64,000 nt of DNA from Armatimonadota bacterium (GTDB taxonomy: Bacteria; Armatimonadota; Zipacnadia; JAUWAU01): NCBI GenBank assembly GCA_030601885.1, contig JAUWAU010000010.1, positions 147,046-211,045 on the forward strand. The letters are read 5' to 3'. Each line of letters opens with the position of its first letter. Positions within the stretch are counted from its first letter, which is position 1. The translations under genes and the position numbers were made by a program. This document shows positions 34,040-41,864 of the stretch, piece by piece. Below the pieces are notes generated by a model, which searched no databases, was not told the DNA's origin, and saw nothing but the letters and a program-made list of their open reading frames with translations.

Positions 34040-35065
34040 CTACCCATGCGGGCGGATGATGACTTTGACCGAGTCTTTGGCTTCGGCAACGAGGCGGAAG
34101 CCGAGGCCGGTCTCCTCGAGGCCAAGGCGGTGGGTGATGAGCTCGCGGACGGGCACCCGGCCCGCGCGGATCAGCTCGAGCGCAGCGACGGCGTCGGCCG
34201 GGCTATTGGCGTACGAGGGCATCACGCGGATGCCGTTGCGCCAGAAGTCGTTGACCGGGATGGGCAGCTCGACGCCGGGATCGGTCGGGGCGAAACACAG
34301 AACCGTACCTCCCCGGTCCACCGACCCCAGCGCCTGCTTGAAGGCGGAAAAGGCGCCGGTGCAGATGATGACAAGATCGGCGGGTCGCCCCGCGTTCAAC
34401 TCCCGCACCTGGGCCGGGACGTCCTGCTCAGCGTGAATGGCAGCGTCGGCGCCCAACTGCTGCGCCTTGGTGAGACGGAAAGGCTCGATATCGGTGCAGA
34501 TAATGCGTCCGGCCCCGAGCGCGCGGCCCAGAAGGAGATGCAGCAGCCCGGAGATGCCGCTTCCGAGAATCAGAATCGTCTGCCCTGGCCGAAATCCCGC
34601 CAGTCGCTGGCCCCGAAGAACGCACGCGAGTGGCTCGACGAACGACGCTTCCTCGCAGGAGACTTCGTCGGGCAGACGGAACACCCCGCGGTCTACGTTG
34701 ATGCTCGGCATGCGGACGTACTCGGCGAAGCCTCCCGGATCGATGTTCGTGGTGTGCAGGGTCTCGCACACGGTGTGGTCGCCGTTGAGGCAATAGCGGC
34801 AGACGTTGCAGGGCACGTGATGCAGCACACAGACTCGGTCGCCGGCCGCAAAGGTGCTGACGCCTTCGCCCACCTCGACAGCCTCGCCGGCCAGCTCGTG
34901 ACCCAGCACCAGCGGGGCCTTCTTGATGCGGTACCACTCCATCACGTCACTGCCGCAGATGCCGCTGGCGATGACCTTGACCAGCATCTCGCCGGGGCCG
35001 ATTGTGGGCGTCGGCAGCTCCTCGAGGCGGACGTCCCGGTTGTTGTAGTACATGGCCACGCGCAT
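34040..35065 (-). CDS. zinc-dependent medium-chain dehydrogenase
   Basis: Encodes about 341 residues from ATG 35065 (MRVAMYYNNRDVRLEELPTP), where family homology begins; ATG 35092 adds nine residues and neither has a good ribosome binding site. Catalytic zinc ligands: Cys in GICGSD and the GHELAGE motif. Structural zinc: CNVCRYCLNGDHTVC. Rossmann motif: ILGSGISGLLHLLLG. The protein resembles threonine, sorbitol and L-iditol dehydrogenases and would oxidise a secondary alcohol in a sugar or polyol with NAD(P). It lies downstream of the LsrF-like aldolase gene on the same strand; a 139-bp inverted-repeat element separates them, so co-expression may be interrupted. Confidence 0.82.
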   Translation of the reverse strand: MRVAMYYNNRDVRLEELPTPTIGPGEMLVKVIASGICGSDVMEWYRIKKAPLVLGHELAGEAVEVGEGVSTFAAGDRVCVLHHVPCNVCRYCLNGDHTVCETLHTTNIDPGGFAEYVRMPSINVDRGVFRLPDEVSCEEASFVEPLACVLRGQRLAGFRPGQTILILGSGISGLLHLLLGRALGAGRIICTDIEPFRLTKAQQLGADAAIHAEQDVPAQVRELNAGRPADLVIICTGAFSAFKQALGSVDRGGTVLCFAPTDPGVELPIPVNDFWRNGIRVMPSYANSPADAVAALELIRAGRVPVRELITHRLGLEETGLGFRLVAEAKDSVKVIIRPHG

Positions 35066-35111
35066 GGCAGATGGCCTGTCCACCACAGTCATCCGTGGTC
35101 AGTGCTTAGTA

Positions 35112-35250
35112 CTACAACCGTGCTTGTCATTCTGAGGAGCGAAGCGACGAAGAATCTCGGCCCCCGGCGCCCCTTTTCGTGTCAAAAGCGAGATTCTTCG
35201 CTCCGTTTCACTGCGCTCAGAATGACATGGCTCGACAAGCACGGTTGTAG
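35112..35250. mobile_element. MITE-like inverted-repeat element with 9-bp direct repeats
   Basis: The 17-base ends CTACAACCGTGCTTGTC (35112-35128) and its exact complement (35234-35250) enclose a further, imperfect inverted repeat (35126-35159 against 35190-35226, containing TCATTCTGAG and AAGAATCTC). The 9-mer GTGGTCAGT occurs just outside on both sides (35095-35103 and 35256-35264), which could be a target duplication, although short spacers separate it from the element ends. The element sits between the aldolase stop and the dehydrogenase start. Confidence 0.65.
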
Positions 35251-35259
35251 GATTAGTGG

Positions 35260-36057
35260 TCAGTTCTTCCCGCTCTTGATCTCTTCGAAGATATCGACCG
35301 CCTGCTCCGGCGTGGCGTGGTCGTGGACGATAGCCCGCAGGCCCCGCATCATCCCCACCGGGTAGTCGTGCTGCCATACATTACGGCCCAGGTTGATGCC
35401 GATGGCGCCCCTCTGCAGCCCGTCGTGGACGAACTCGAAGACTTCGCGCTCCGTCTCGCACTTGGGGCCGCCGGCCATCACCACGGGAACCGGACAGCCG
35501 TTCACGACCTTGTCGAAATCCTTTTCGCACCAGTACGTCTTGACGACGCTGGCGCCGAGCTCGGCACAGATCCGGCAGGCAAGTGCGAGGTAGCGGGCTT
35601 CGCGCTGCTCTAGTTCCCGCCCCACAGCCGTCACCGCCATGACCGGAATGCCATAGTCCGAGCACTCGTTCACCAACTCGGCGAGGTTCAGCAGCGTCTC
35701 GTGCTCGTGGTCGCTGCCAACGAATACCGATATGCCGACGGCCGAGGCGTTAAGCCGGATGACCTCCTCGATGGAGGTGGTGAGCGCCTCGTTCGCCAGG
35801 TCGTTGCCGACCATGCTGGTGCAGCCGGAGACGCGGAGGATGATGGGCACGCTGTTCTGCGGATCGACACATGCGCGCAGCACGCCGCGCGTCACGAACA
35901 GCGCGTCGGCATACGGCAGCAGCGGCGCGATGGTCTCGCCCGGGCGCTCCAGGCGCGTGGTCGGCCCCTGGAAATACCCGTGGTCTATCGGCAGGAAGAA
36001 GCAGCGACCGTCCGACGGAATGACCTGCGCCAAACGGTTCTTCAGTCCCCAGTCCAT
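35260..36057 (-). CDS. LsrF-like class I aldolase/thiolase (DeoC/LacD superfamily)
   Basis: Encodes 265 residues from ATG 36057, preceded by AGGGAGG. MDWGLKNRLAQVI, FLPIDHGYFQGPTTRLERPG, VGSDHEHETLLNL, VMAVTAVGRELEQREARYLA, VVKTYWCEKDFDKVVNGCP and VVMAGGPK follow E. coli LsrF closely. The Schiff-base Lys is in KTYWCEK (~175). LsrF acts on phosphorylated autoinducer-2 breakdown products; no other lsr genes are here, so it more likely cleaves or acyl-transfers another phosphorylated keto sugar. Longer in-frame starts up to 36213 overlap the upstream gene and are not credible. An ATC-hydrolase-like gene is upstream. Confidence 0.82.
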   Translation of the reverse strand: MDWGLKNRLAQVIPSDGRCFFLPIDHGYFQGPTTRLERPGETIAPLLPYADALFVTRGVLRACVDPQNSVPIILRVSGCTSMVGNDLANEALTTSIEEVIRLNASAVGISVFVGSDHEHETLLNLAELVNECSDYGIPVMAVTAVGRELEQREARYLALACRICAELGASVVKTYWCEKDFDKVVNGCPVPVVMAGGPKCETEREVFEFVHDGLQRGAIGINLGRNVWQHDYPVGMMRGLRAIVHDHATPEQAVDIFEEIKSGKN

Positions 36058-36182
36058 CTGTGAAAGCCTCCCTTGACCGTCTCCGACAGGCCCCGATGTG
36101 TCGAGCGCTCCCCTATTCGGTCCCGAGCTTTGCCGCTCCTTCTTCGCGTCCAAGCAGCCCGCGGAGCCCCACGTCCCGCGTC

Positions 36183-36707
36183 CTATTCCTCCACGAGGAA
36201 CACGTGGTCGCACTCGTCGTGGCCCTGCATGAGCGTCTTGGTGCGCTCGAAGCCGAGCTGCGGATTGTACGCGCGGACGGCCGGCTCATCGCCCTCGCAC
36301 CACCACCAGCCGATGTCGGCCGCGTCCAGTTCGTTGAAGATCTCCGCCCACAGGCACGACGTGAAGTTGTAGGCGATCCGGTCGGGTTGATCGACCGCCC
36401 GCTTCCACCGATGGCTGCCGACGCAGCCGCGCTCGAGCGCGTCGCAGAACCCGTGCAGGTCCTCCTCGGGCCGCCCCAGCTCCGACGTAGGTCGCGGCGT
36501 GCGCTTCATGAGGGCGTCGTGCGCCACGTCCTTTACTGCCGGCCCATAGCGCTCCTCGAGGGCGCGCAGAACGCGCACCAGGGCGCTGCACGCGCCCTTC
36601 ATCTTGCGCTTGAGCAGCTCGCGGAGCTTCGCCTCGGCCTCCGGGCTCAGCTCCTGTCCCAGCAGTTCGCTGAAGGATCCTTGCATCACTGGATCCAAAT
36701 GGGCCAT
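36183..36707 (-). CDS. L-2-amino-thiazoline-4-carboxylate hydrolase-like protein
   Basis: Encodes 174 residues. FCDALERGCVGSHRWKRAVD, RIAYNFTSCLWAEIFNELDA and the terminal Cys/His segment MQGHDECDHVFLVEE follow the ATC_hydrolase family, in which Cys and His residues near the C-terminus are conserved. The N-terminal half is helical. AAGGGAG precedes ATG 36707, and the gene begins 20 bases after the upstream sulfatase. Characterised members hydrolyse a thiazoline in cysteine synthesis; most family members have unknown substrates, including this one. The neighbouring BtrH-like protein ends with a similar helical Gly/His/Trp segment, suggesting related substrates. Confidence 0.6.
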   Translation of the reverse strand: MAHLDPVMQGSFSELLGQELSPEAEAKLRELLKRKMKGACSALVRVLRALEERYGPAVKDVAHDALMKRTPRPTSELGRPEEDLHGFCDALERGCVGSHRWKRAVDQPDRIAYNFTSCLWAEIFNELDAADIGWWWCEGDEPAVRAYNPQLGFERTKTLMQGHDECDHVFLVEE

Positions 36708-36727
36708 CTCCCTTCAGCGGTCGCCGA

Positions 36728-38143
36728 TCACCCCGCAGCCTCGGGCGATGGAATCGGGAAGTCCGGCGAATCCACGCGCGCGGTCTTGAAGAGCTCTTCG
36801 GCCTCGGCCGCGATGTGCGGGTGCTGATCGGCCACGTTCCTCTTCTCCCCCACGTCGCGGGAGAGCTCGTAGAGCTCCACCGGCTTGTCCAGATGCAGGC
36901 GCACAGCCTTCCAGTCGCCCATCCGCACCGCCTGCTTGAACGCCCTGCCGTGTATGAACTCCCAGTACAGGTAGTCGTGGGACCGCTGCGGCTGGCTGAG
37001 AATGGCAGGCAGCATCGAGATGCCGTCAATGTCCGACGGCGCGGTGGCGCCGGCGAGCTCGGCAGCCGTCGGCAGGAAGCCCCAGAAGGCCCAGGGCTCG
37101 GCGCTCGTCGTGCCGGGCCGCGTCTTGCCCGGCCACCGCACTATCATGGGAACGCGAATGCCACCCTCGTACAGGTCGCGCTTGTAGCCGCGAAGCGGGC
37201 CCCAGCTATTGAAGAACGCCGGATCTGCGCCGCCCTCCTTGTGGGGGCCGTTGTCGCTGGTGAAGAACACGATGGTGTTCTCATCGATGCCCAGTTCGTT
37301 GAGCAGCGCCAGGATTCGGCCGACGTCCCGGTCCAGCCGACTGATCATCGCCGCGTGGTTCTTTTGGGGCTGCGGCCACGGCTCGTCGGAGTAGGGCGCA
37401 TCGCTGGGTATCTCCATGCCATTGCCCGTCTCCCTACCCAGCTCGTTGTTGGCATGGGGGATGGTGTACGCCAGGTACAGGAAGAAGGGGCCATCCTGGT
37501 GCCGACGGATGAAGTCCCGGGCCTCGCGAGTGAACAGATTGTGCGAGTATGTCCCCTTCTTGCCGTCCGAGTTCCCCTCGAGCACGTACTGCTCTTCGTT
37601 CTTCCAGAGATACTCCGGGAAGTAGTTGTGCGCGTGCTTTTGGTTGAGGTATCCGAACCACTCATCGAAGCCCTTTCGGTTGGGGATGCCCGTCGTGTCG
37701 GGCTCGCCCAGCCCCCACTTGCCCACGATGCCGGTGCTGTAGCCGGCGGCTTTCAGGATCTCCGCGATGGTAACGTCCTGCGGATGCGGCCGCAAGGGGA
37801 TGCGCGCGTTGGACCGAACGCGCGCATGGCCGGTGTGGAGGCCAGTCATGAGGGAGCAGCGCGACGGCGCGCAGACGGTGTGGCCGGAGTAGCAGTCGGT
37901 GAAGCGCACGCCCTCGGTGGCCATACGATCGATGCTCGGGGTCTGAATCATCTTCTGGCCGTAGCACCCGAGGTCGCCGTAGCCGAGGTCATCGGCAAGG
38001 ATGAAGATGATGTTGGGTCGTTTCACGGAAGCGTCTCCTTGGGCTCGGGATCTGGCCCCGGGGGCCGACAGCGCGGCTGCGCTCCCGATGGCCGCCGAGG
38101 CCACGCTCTTGAGGGCCTCCCGACGCGTCATTCGTGCTTTCAT
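36728..38143 (-). CDS. secreted FGly-dependent sulfatase
   Basis: Encodes 471 residues from ATG 38143, preceded by GGGGGGA. MTRREALKSVASAAIGSAAA is a twin-arginine-type signal. KRPNIIFILADDLGYGDLGC opens the core; Cys91 in CAPSRCSLMTGLHTGHAR is the formylglycine site; VGKWGLGEPDTTG and TSDNGPHKEGGADP complete the active site. It resembles the arylsulfatase A/GALNS group. It is the fifth Cys-type sulfatase in the window and the first gene of a possible operon continuing into the ATC-hydrolase-like and LsrF-like genes. Confidence 0.88.
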   Translation of the reverse strand: MKARMTRREALKSVASAAIGSAAALSAPGARSRAQGDASVKRPNIIFILADDLGYGDLGCYGQKMIQTPSIDRMATEGVRFTDCYSGHTVCAPSRCSLMTGLHTGHARVRSNARIPLRPHPQDVTIAEILKAAGYSTGIVGKWGLGEPDTTGIPNRKGFDEWFGYLNQKHAHNYFPEYLWKNEEQYVLEGNSDGKKGTYSHNLFTREARDFIRRHQDGPFFLYLAYTIPHANNELGRETGNGMEIPSDAPYSDEPWPQPQKNHAAMISRLDRDVGRILALLNELGIDENTIVFFTSDNGPHKEGGADPAFFNSWGPLRGYKRDLYEGGIRVPMIVRWPGKTRPGTTSAEPWAFWGFLPTAAELAGATAPSDIDGISMLPAILSQPQRSHDYLYWEFIHGRAFKQAVRMGDWKAVRLHLDKPVELYELSRDVGEKRNVADQHPHIAAEAEELFKTARVDSPDFPIPSPEAAG

Positions 38144-38332
38144 GATATGGTCCCCCCGGTTGCGCCGCTTCGGCAACGAGTTACTCCGCATCCTTTTCGC
38201 TCGTGGATCGCCTAAAACCTGTTGCCCGTCGATCGCGGCCTTCGCCCCTCGCCGCTGACCGAGATGCAATGCGGCCCTGATTCGTTGTGTGGGGGAGTGC
38301 GGCCGGCGCGAGCTGACCGGTGCGGGAGGGCC

Positions 38333-39292
38333 TCAGAGCGACTCGATAATCCGCCCGAGAAGGCCCAGTCCCTCCCGTTCCGCCGCTGCAGCCTCGCGCA
38401 CGAGAGCTGCGCCCTCTGCACTGCTCACTTTGTCGCCCTCAGCATCTCCCTCTGGCGTCCGGAAGGGATGGAGATCCGACAGTTGCTTCAGCTTCGAGCG
38501 TACGATGGAATACTCGGCAATGGCGTCATCAAAGAGAGAATCGCACCTGCCGGCGAGCCGTTCTCCGGCCTCCTTGAGGAAGGCGACGGCGTGACCGCGG
38601 CACTCGGCCCACACGGCGGCATTATAGCCGTGGCCAAACCGCGTCGCCGTGCCGCGCTCGAGCGCGTTTGCCCACCGATCGAAACCCTCTGGGCCGGACC
38701 GGTACTCGGGAAAGATCCACTTCTTGGGGCTGTCGGCGTGCTCGAGGGCGAACGTGAACGCGTCCTTGACTACCTTCTCCTCGGGCGCGGGTTCGCCGGG
38801 ATGCACGCTGTAGATCTCCAGGATGCCGATGCCTGAGTCGCCCACCTTCTGCCATGGCACAGGCCCGTCTCCGTCATCGCAGCCGGGGCCCGAGTAGTGG
38901 TAACCGACATCGTCGTAGCCGTGAATCGTGTAGAACTCCGGAACGCCAAGCTCCCAGCCGTAGCACGGGATGTCCCGGTCAATGCTCGCCCGCACGTATC
39001 CCCATGCGGCTGCCTGCTGTGCGGCGAAGTCAGGGTCTCGCTTGCGGGCGAACATGCCGCCAACTCTATAGCCGAGATTCCGAGCAAGCCGGCCGAGCAT
39101 TCCCGTATTCCACGCCGTCGGGCCGCTCGGGCATACAACGTCGTGGATGTTGATGACGAACGCGTGACCGGTGCCGCCGAACAGCCAGTCCCACGAGACG
39201 TCCACGTCGAGACATTCCAGGCAGCCCTTCACACAGCCAAGATGCGAGACCCATCTCGGCCGCCAGCGCAATCCCTCAATCTGCTTCTTCAT
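38333..39292 (-). CDS. BtrH-like cysteine-hydrolase/acyltransferase-fold protein
   Basis: Encodes 319 residues from ATG 39292; the frame could extend to 39388 but begins inside the methyltransferase gene. The N-terminal ~130 residues (VSHLGCVKGCLECLDVDVSW, LFGGTGHAFVINIHDVVCPS) match the BtrH N-terminal domain, a papain-like fold with an active-site Cys near the start and His in GTGHAF. The remainder is helical, with a DRWANALERGTATRFGHGYN segment echoing the ATC-hydrolase-like neighbour. BtrH acts as an acyltransferase in butirosin synthesis; here the substrate is unknown. The methyltransferase stop (TAG 39296-39294) is one base before the start, so the two are translationally coupled. Confidence 0.6.
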   Translation of the reverse strand: MKKQIEGLRWRPRWVSHLGCVKGCLECLDVDVSWDWLFGGTGHAFVINIHDVVCPSGPTAWNTGMLGRLARNLGYRVGGMFARKRDPDFAAQQAAAWGYVRASIDRDIPCYGWELGVPEFYTIHGYDDVGYHYSGPGCDDGDGPVPWQKVGDSGIGILEIYSVHPGEPAPEEKVVKDAFTFALEHADSPKKWIFPEYRSGPEGFDRWANALERGTATRFGHGYNAAVWAECRGHAVAFLKEAGERLAGRCDSLFDDAIAEYSIVRSKLKQLSDLHPFRTPEGDAEGDKVSSAEGAALVREAAAAEREGLGLLGRIIESL

Positions 39293-39293
39293 T

Positions 39294-40097
39294 CTACGTC
39301 CCGTCCTTTGCGCCCGCCAACTCAGGAGAGGCGTTTGGCGCGATAGCGGAGATGATGACATACCAGTGATTGATATATGGCTCCCCATTCACGTCCCTCA
39401 AGCTCAAGGCCTGCCTGTGCCCGTCACTGAGCCGCTGGAGAACCTCGTGAATGCTCTGCACATTCTCCCATGAAACGCCTTCCGTCAAAGAGCTGAGAGG
39501 GCGGTGTCTTATGTAGGGCTCGACCCGCTCGGTGGAAAAGCCCAGTCGTTCGAGCATCTGTCGCCATTCGCTCGCGCGGTACTGGCGGACGTGGGACTCG
39601 TCGTGATACCGATCGAGTTCGTTCATGCAGGCATCGACGAAGTCATCCTCGGGGACGCTGCGGTCGTCTATCACGAGTCTGCCGCCGACGCGCAGCGCCC
39701 GCTTCATCTCTCGCAATGCCCGGATGATGTCGGAGAAGTGGTGGGCCGCCCGCCGGCATGTGATCAGATCGAAGGTCTCGTCAGGGAACGGCAGGGCGTG
39801 CACGTCGGCAGCGCCGAAATGGACGTTCGCTATCGAACGCTCGCACTGGAGACGTTCGGCCTCTGCCAGCATTTCCCGCGTTAGATCTACGGCGATGACG
39901 TGGGAGACGTGTGGCGCCACCGCGAATGCCGTGTGGCCGGGTCCGGTCCCGATGTCCAGCGCGGTCCAATGCCGCTTGGGACGGGAAAGCTCGACGACTC
40001 GGGCGAGAACTTGCGGATCGGTGTGCGCGGCACTCGTCGTGTAGCGTGGCGCGCGCGCGCCGAAGATTCTCTTCGCTGCCTCTTCGGGTGTCTTCAC
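39294..40097 (-). CDS. class I SAM-dependent methyltransferase
   Basis: Encodes 267 residues. Motif I is ALDIGTGPGHTAFAVAP; the acidic end of strand 2 is AVDLTREMLAEAERL; post-motif segments are GAADVHALPFPDETFDLITC and HHFSDIIRALREMKRALRVG. This is the ubiquinone/menaquinone-type small-molecule group (UbiE/COQ5-like), normally cytoplasmic. It sits directly upstream of the BtrH-like gene with a one-base gap, so joint action on one metabolite is plausible. The target is not predictable from the sequence. Confidence 0.8.
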   Translation of the reverse strand: MKTPEEAAKRIFGARAPRYTTSAAHTDPQVLARVVELSRPKRHWTALDIGTGPGHTAFAVAPHVSHVIAVDLTREMLAEAERLQCERSIANVHFGAADVHALPFPDETFDLITCRRAAHHFSDIIRALREMKRALRVGGRLVIDDRSVPEDDFVDACMNELDRYHDESHVRQYRASEWRQMLERLGFSTERVEPYIRHRPLSSLTEGVSWENVQSIHEVLQRLSDGHRQALSLRDVNGEPYINHWYVIISAIAPNASPELAGAKDGT

Positions 40098-40144
40098 TGA
40101 AGACCTGCTGCCCTCGTCAGGAGACGTAGGCTGGCGCTTACGCT

Positions 40145-40528
40145 CTATTGGTTTTCCTGATCCGCGTAATGCGTGTACTTGTGGGGCTTGCCGCGGACCG
40201 TGTCGGCCGGGTATTTCTCGGCGGACAATCTCATCTTGTCCTCGATTGCGGCCGCGAGGTCGATCTCGGTCACGTCGGCGAGGCGAATGATGAAGGACGC
40301 GGCGTCCGCCAGTTCATGGGCCAGGCTCCGGCGGACGCTCTCGTCTCGCAGGCGATTCGCGATCTCCTCGCTCGTCTGAAAGCGGAAGTGTTCCAGGATC
40401 TCGCCGATCTCAATCGAGAGAGCGACGCCCAGGTCCTTGGGGTTGTGGAATTGCTCCCAATCGCGCTCACGGGCGAAGGCGCGAAGGGCGTCCTTGACTT
40501 CGCCGAAGGTGGTGGTCGCGTCAGTCAC
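40145..40528 (-). CDS. MazG-like/dCTPase-type nucleotide pyrophosphohydrolase
   Basis: Encodes 127 residues. The signature EIGEILEHFRF plus ELADAASFIIRLAD is the E-x-x-E...E-x-x-D metal site of the all-alpha NTP pyrophosphatase family (MazG, RS21-C6/DCTPP1). The protein hydrolyses NTPs or dNTPs to monophosphate and pyrophosphate, usually to clear non-canonical nucleotides. Its GTG start overlaps the stop of the upstream methyltransferase by four bases (GTGA). The methyltransferase gene at 39294 begins 47 bases after its stop. Confidence 0.85.
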   Translation of the reverse strand: MTDATTTFGEVKDALRAFARERDWEQFHNPKDLGVALSIEIGEILEHFRFQTSEEIANRLRDESVRRSLAHELADAASFIIRLADVTEIDLAAAIEDKMRLSAEKYPADTVRGKPHKYTHYADQENQ

Positions 40529-41787
40529 TCCGATGTCCCCCCGGATGAGCGCTGTGCTCGCTGCATTTCCAGCAGGTAGACCCGCTCGCGCGCGCCCAGT
40601 ACCCTCCCAACTCGCGTGACATATCGGTCGCTGACGATGTCGAGGCCGTGGTCCGCCGCGAGTTGTCGCACGCGCGTCAGGCTGCCGTGGCCGGTCAACT
40701 CCGATATGTTCGAATACAGGAGCAGAATCCTTCCCCCATCTGCCAGATAATCACCCACGCGGGCCATGAAGCCGGTGATCACGCGGAAGCCCTCGTCATA
40801 AATGGCCGCGTCATAGAGCGTCTTTGGCTTGCCGTAGACCCATGGCGCGTTGAAGATGATGACGTCGAACAGCTCGCCCTCGACCCTGTCAAACAGATCG
40901 GCCGGACCGCGCACCTCCACTCGGTCGGCCATGCCCAGCCGCTCAACGTTGAGCTTCGCATTCTCCACCGCGTGCCCACTGTTGTCGGTGGCAACGACGC
41001 GGGCGCCGGCGCGGGCAGCCACAAATGCCAGCACGCCAGTGCCCGTCCCCATGTCGAGCACACGGGCGCCCTGAACGACGCCAAGGCCCTCCGCGAGCAA
41101 GTCCACCACGCTCTCATCGTGCGGGAGGTACACGTATGGCAATACCGTGAGCTGAGCGTCGAGCGCCCCTATATAGAGCCCCTCCTCGGCACGCTTTATG
41201 TCAGTCAGCGTCCGCTGCAATCGACGGAGGGGGAGCAGGAAGGGCAAGTCGCCAAGTGGCGGATCCTGCGGATCGAGCCAGTCCGTAAGCTGACGGACGT
41301 CGGGATGGTCAGTGACTCGCCAGATAGTGTCGCCGTCAGCAATGACCATCGCGCGCCCGAAGGCGTCCCTCAGTGCGCTCCGATAGGCTTGACTGCGAGC
41401 GAATCTGTTTTCAATGGACGCGAATGCCGACTGATCCACCAGCTCCTTCTCGCGCCGCTGCAAATAGCGCATGACGGCATCGAGGTATCGCCACGGTCCC
41501 GTAAGAACAACGATGGCCCCGTCTCTCAGTGCCTCGAAGATCCCCGCCGGCCGTCCCGTTGCGTCCATGACCACGATCGATGATGCGTCACGGACGAGCC
41601 CCGCGAACTCACGGGGCACCGTGACATCGCCCAGGCCGGGCACTGCTGTTCTATGCAAGCGCTGCAATCCCCTGTTCCGGTGCACTTGGGGCCCGACGAT
41701 GGCGGTGGCGATCGGCTCCCCAAGTGTCTGATGCAGCCTACGGGCAAGCTGTCCCTCGGGTGATGCGCCGTCGAGCCAGGCCTGCAC
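40525..41787 (-). CDS. PrmC/HemK-like methyltransferase with extra N-terminal domain
   Basis: Encodes 420 residues. The C-terminal ~210 residues carry ARVLDMGTGTGVLAFVAARA (motif I), VVATDNSGHAVENAKLNVER, and FNAPWVYG, a variant of the N-P-P-Y/W catalytic motif used by N-methyltransferases such as PrmC. The N-terminal ~210 residues have no recognised domain. The start is GTG 41787, immediately after an in-frame TGA. The gene is translationally coupled to the MazG-like gene. The product could modify a protein Gln/Asn or a nucleotide; the Pro-to-Ala change (NAPW) makes the target uncertain. Confidence 0.7.
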   Translation of the reverse strand: MQAWLDGASPEGQLARRLHQTLGEPIATAIVGPQVHRNRGLQRLHRTAVPGLGDVTVPREFAGLVRDASSIVVMDATGRPAGIFEALRDGAIVVLTGPWRYLDAVMRYLQRREKELVDQSAFASIENRFARSQAYRSALRDAFGRAMVIADGDTIWRVTDHPDVRQLTDWLDPQDPPLGDLPFLLPLRRLQRTLTDIKRAEEGLYIGALDAQLTVLPYVYLPHDESVVDLLAEGLGVVQGARVLDMGTGTGVLAFVAARAGARVVATDNSGHAVENAKLNVERLGMADRVEVRGPADLFDRVEGELFDVIIFNAPWVYGKPKTLYDAAIYDEGFRVITGFMARVGDYLADGGRILLLYSNISELTGHGSLTRVRQLAADHGLDIVSDRYVTRVGRVLGARERVYLLEMQRAQRSSGGTSE

Positions 41788-41864
41788 AGCGGCTTCGGCT
41801 TCGTCCCAGAACGCTCGTCATATCTGCTTCGACGCGTCGTCCGGCGAGAGGTTGCCTCGCCACC

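Noticed and set aside
35260..36057. Autoinducer-2 (lsr) degradation locus
   Set aside because: Only the LsrF-like aldolase is present; no lsrK, lsrG, lsrR or transporter genes are nearby.
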